64,000 nt of DNA, taken from NCBI RefSeq assembly GCF_001632745.1, contig NZ_LQRT01000013.1:310001-374000 (forward strand). The letters are read 5' to 3'. The translations under genes and the position numbers were made by a program. The notes below the pieces were generated by a model. That model was not told the origin of the DNA, ran no database searches, and worked only from the letters and a program-made list of their open reading frames with translations. This document shows, piece by piece, positions 63,944 through 64,000 of the stretch (the first letter of the stretch is position 1; each line of letters opens with the position of its first letter). The stretch comes from Aquimarina aggregata. Lineage in GTDB: Bacteria; Bacteroidota; Bacteroidia; Flavobacteriales; Flavobacteriaceae.

Positions 63944-64000
63944 TAGAATAAGCACTAAAACAAATGATTCAATATTAATAACGTTTGGTTAATTCTAAAT

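Noticed and set aside
1..64000. CRISPR arrays, tRNA or rRNA genes, insertion sequences, prophage genes
   Set aside because: No regularly spaced repeat array, cloverleaf with CCA-end context, transposase or phage structural gene was recognised by reading; faint or divergent ones could be missed.

Overview
The window comes from an AT-rich marine member of the Bacteroidetes, most likely an agar-degrading Flavobacteriaceae of the Aquimarina type (genus inferred, not proven). Supporting signs are SusC/SusD pairs, type IX secretion C-terminal domains, flavobacterial -7 boxes of the form TAnnTTTG, many short-leader lipoproteins, and red-algal galactan hydrolases.

Positions 1-24 kb form an agar utilisation locus. 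A plus-strand operon (1-6503) encodes a Zn-type dehydrogenase (5' end outside the window), a KduD-like reductase, a 3,6-anhydrogalactose-dehydrogenase-like ALDH, an anhydrogalactonate-cycloisomerase-like enolase-superfamily enzyme, an aldose epimerase and a RhaT-family transporter. A LacI regulator and a GH16 agarase lipoprotein lie on the minus strand. Then come a SusC/SusD pair with a third surface lipoprotein, a secreted GH86 and a secreted GH16 (both with Big2, CBM6 and T9SS domains), and 2-keto-3-deoxygluconate kinase plus KDPG aldolase. Read together, they give a nearly complete route from agar to pyruvate and glyceraldehyde 3-phosphate. The neoagarobiose hydrolase (GH117) is not in the window and may lie upstream.

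Positions 24-27.4 kb hold redox and sulfur genes (two rhodaneses, two thioredoxin-fold proteins), a MarR regulator and a YceI protein. Positions 27.4-35.4 kb are a complete trp operon (trpE-G-D-C-[SDR]-F-B-A), preceded by a leader peptide with three consecutive Trp codons and an attenuator. It carries an extra reductase-like gene between trpC and trpF, a GC-rich palindromic insert inside trpF, and a perfect 56-bp palindrome at its end.

Positions 35.5-52.8 kb hold a glycerophosphodiesterase, a UDG-like protein, an MBOAT/SGNH acetylation cluster, a TPR protein, two tandem GG-leader RiPP-type precursor peptides (43164-43343 and 43475-43636), pyruvate carboxylase, a TRAP transporter of the 2-oxoacid type, YaaA and a VOC protein. 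Positions 53-60 kb form a second galactan island: a 1374-residue multidomain GH86, an overlapping lipoprotein and a GH71/99-like lipoprotein. The end of the window is housekeeping: a cold-shock protein, RluD-type pseudouridine synthase, a PASTA protein, D-Ala-D-Ala ligase, CoaD and another VOC protein.

The least explained items are the RiPP-like precursor pair with no maturation genes nearby, the reductase inside the trp operon, the palindromic insert in trpF, and a GTCTAG direct-repeat element present in opposite orientations upstream of the divergent susC and GH16 genes. No rRNA, tRNA, CRISPR array or insertion sequence was recognised.
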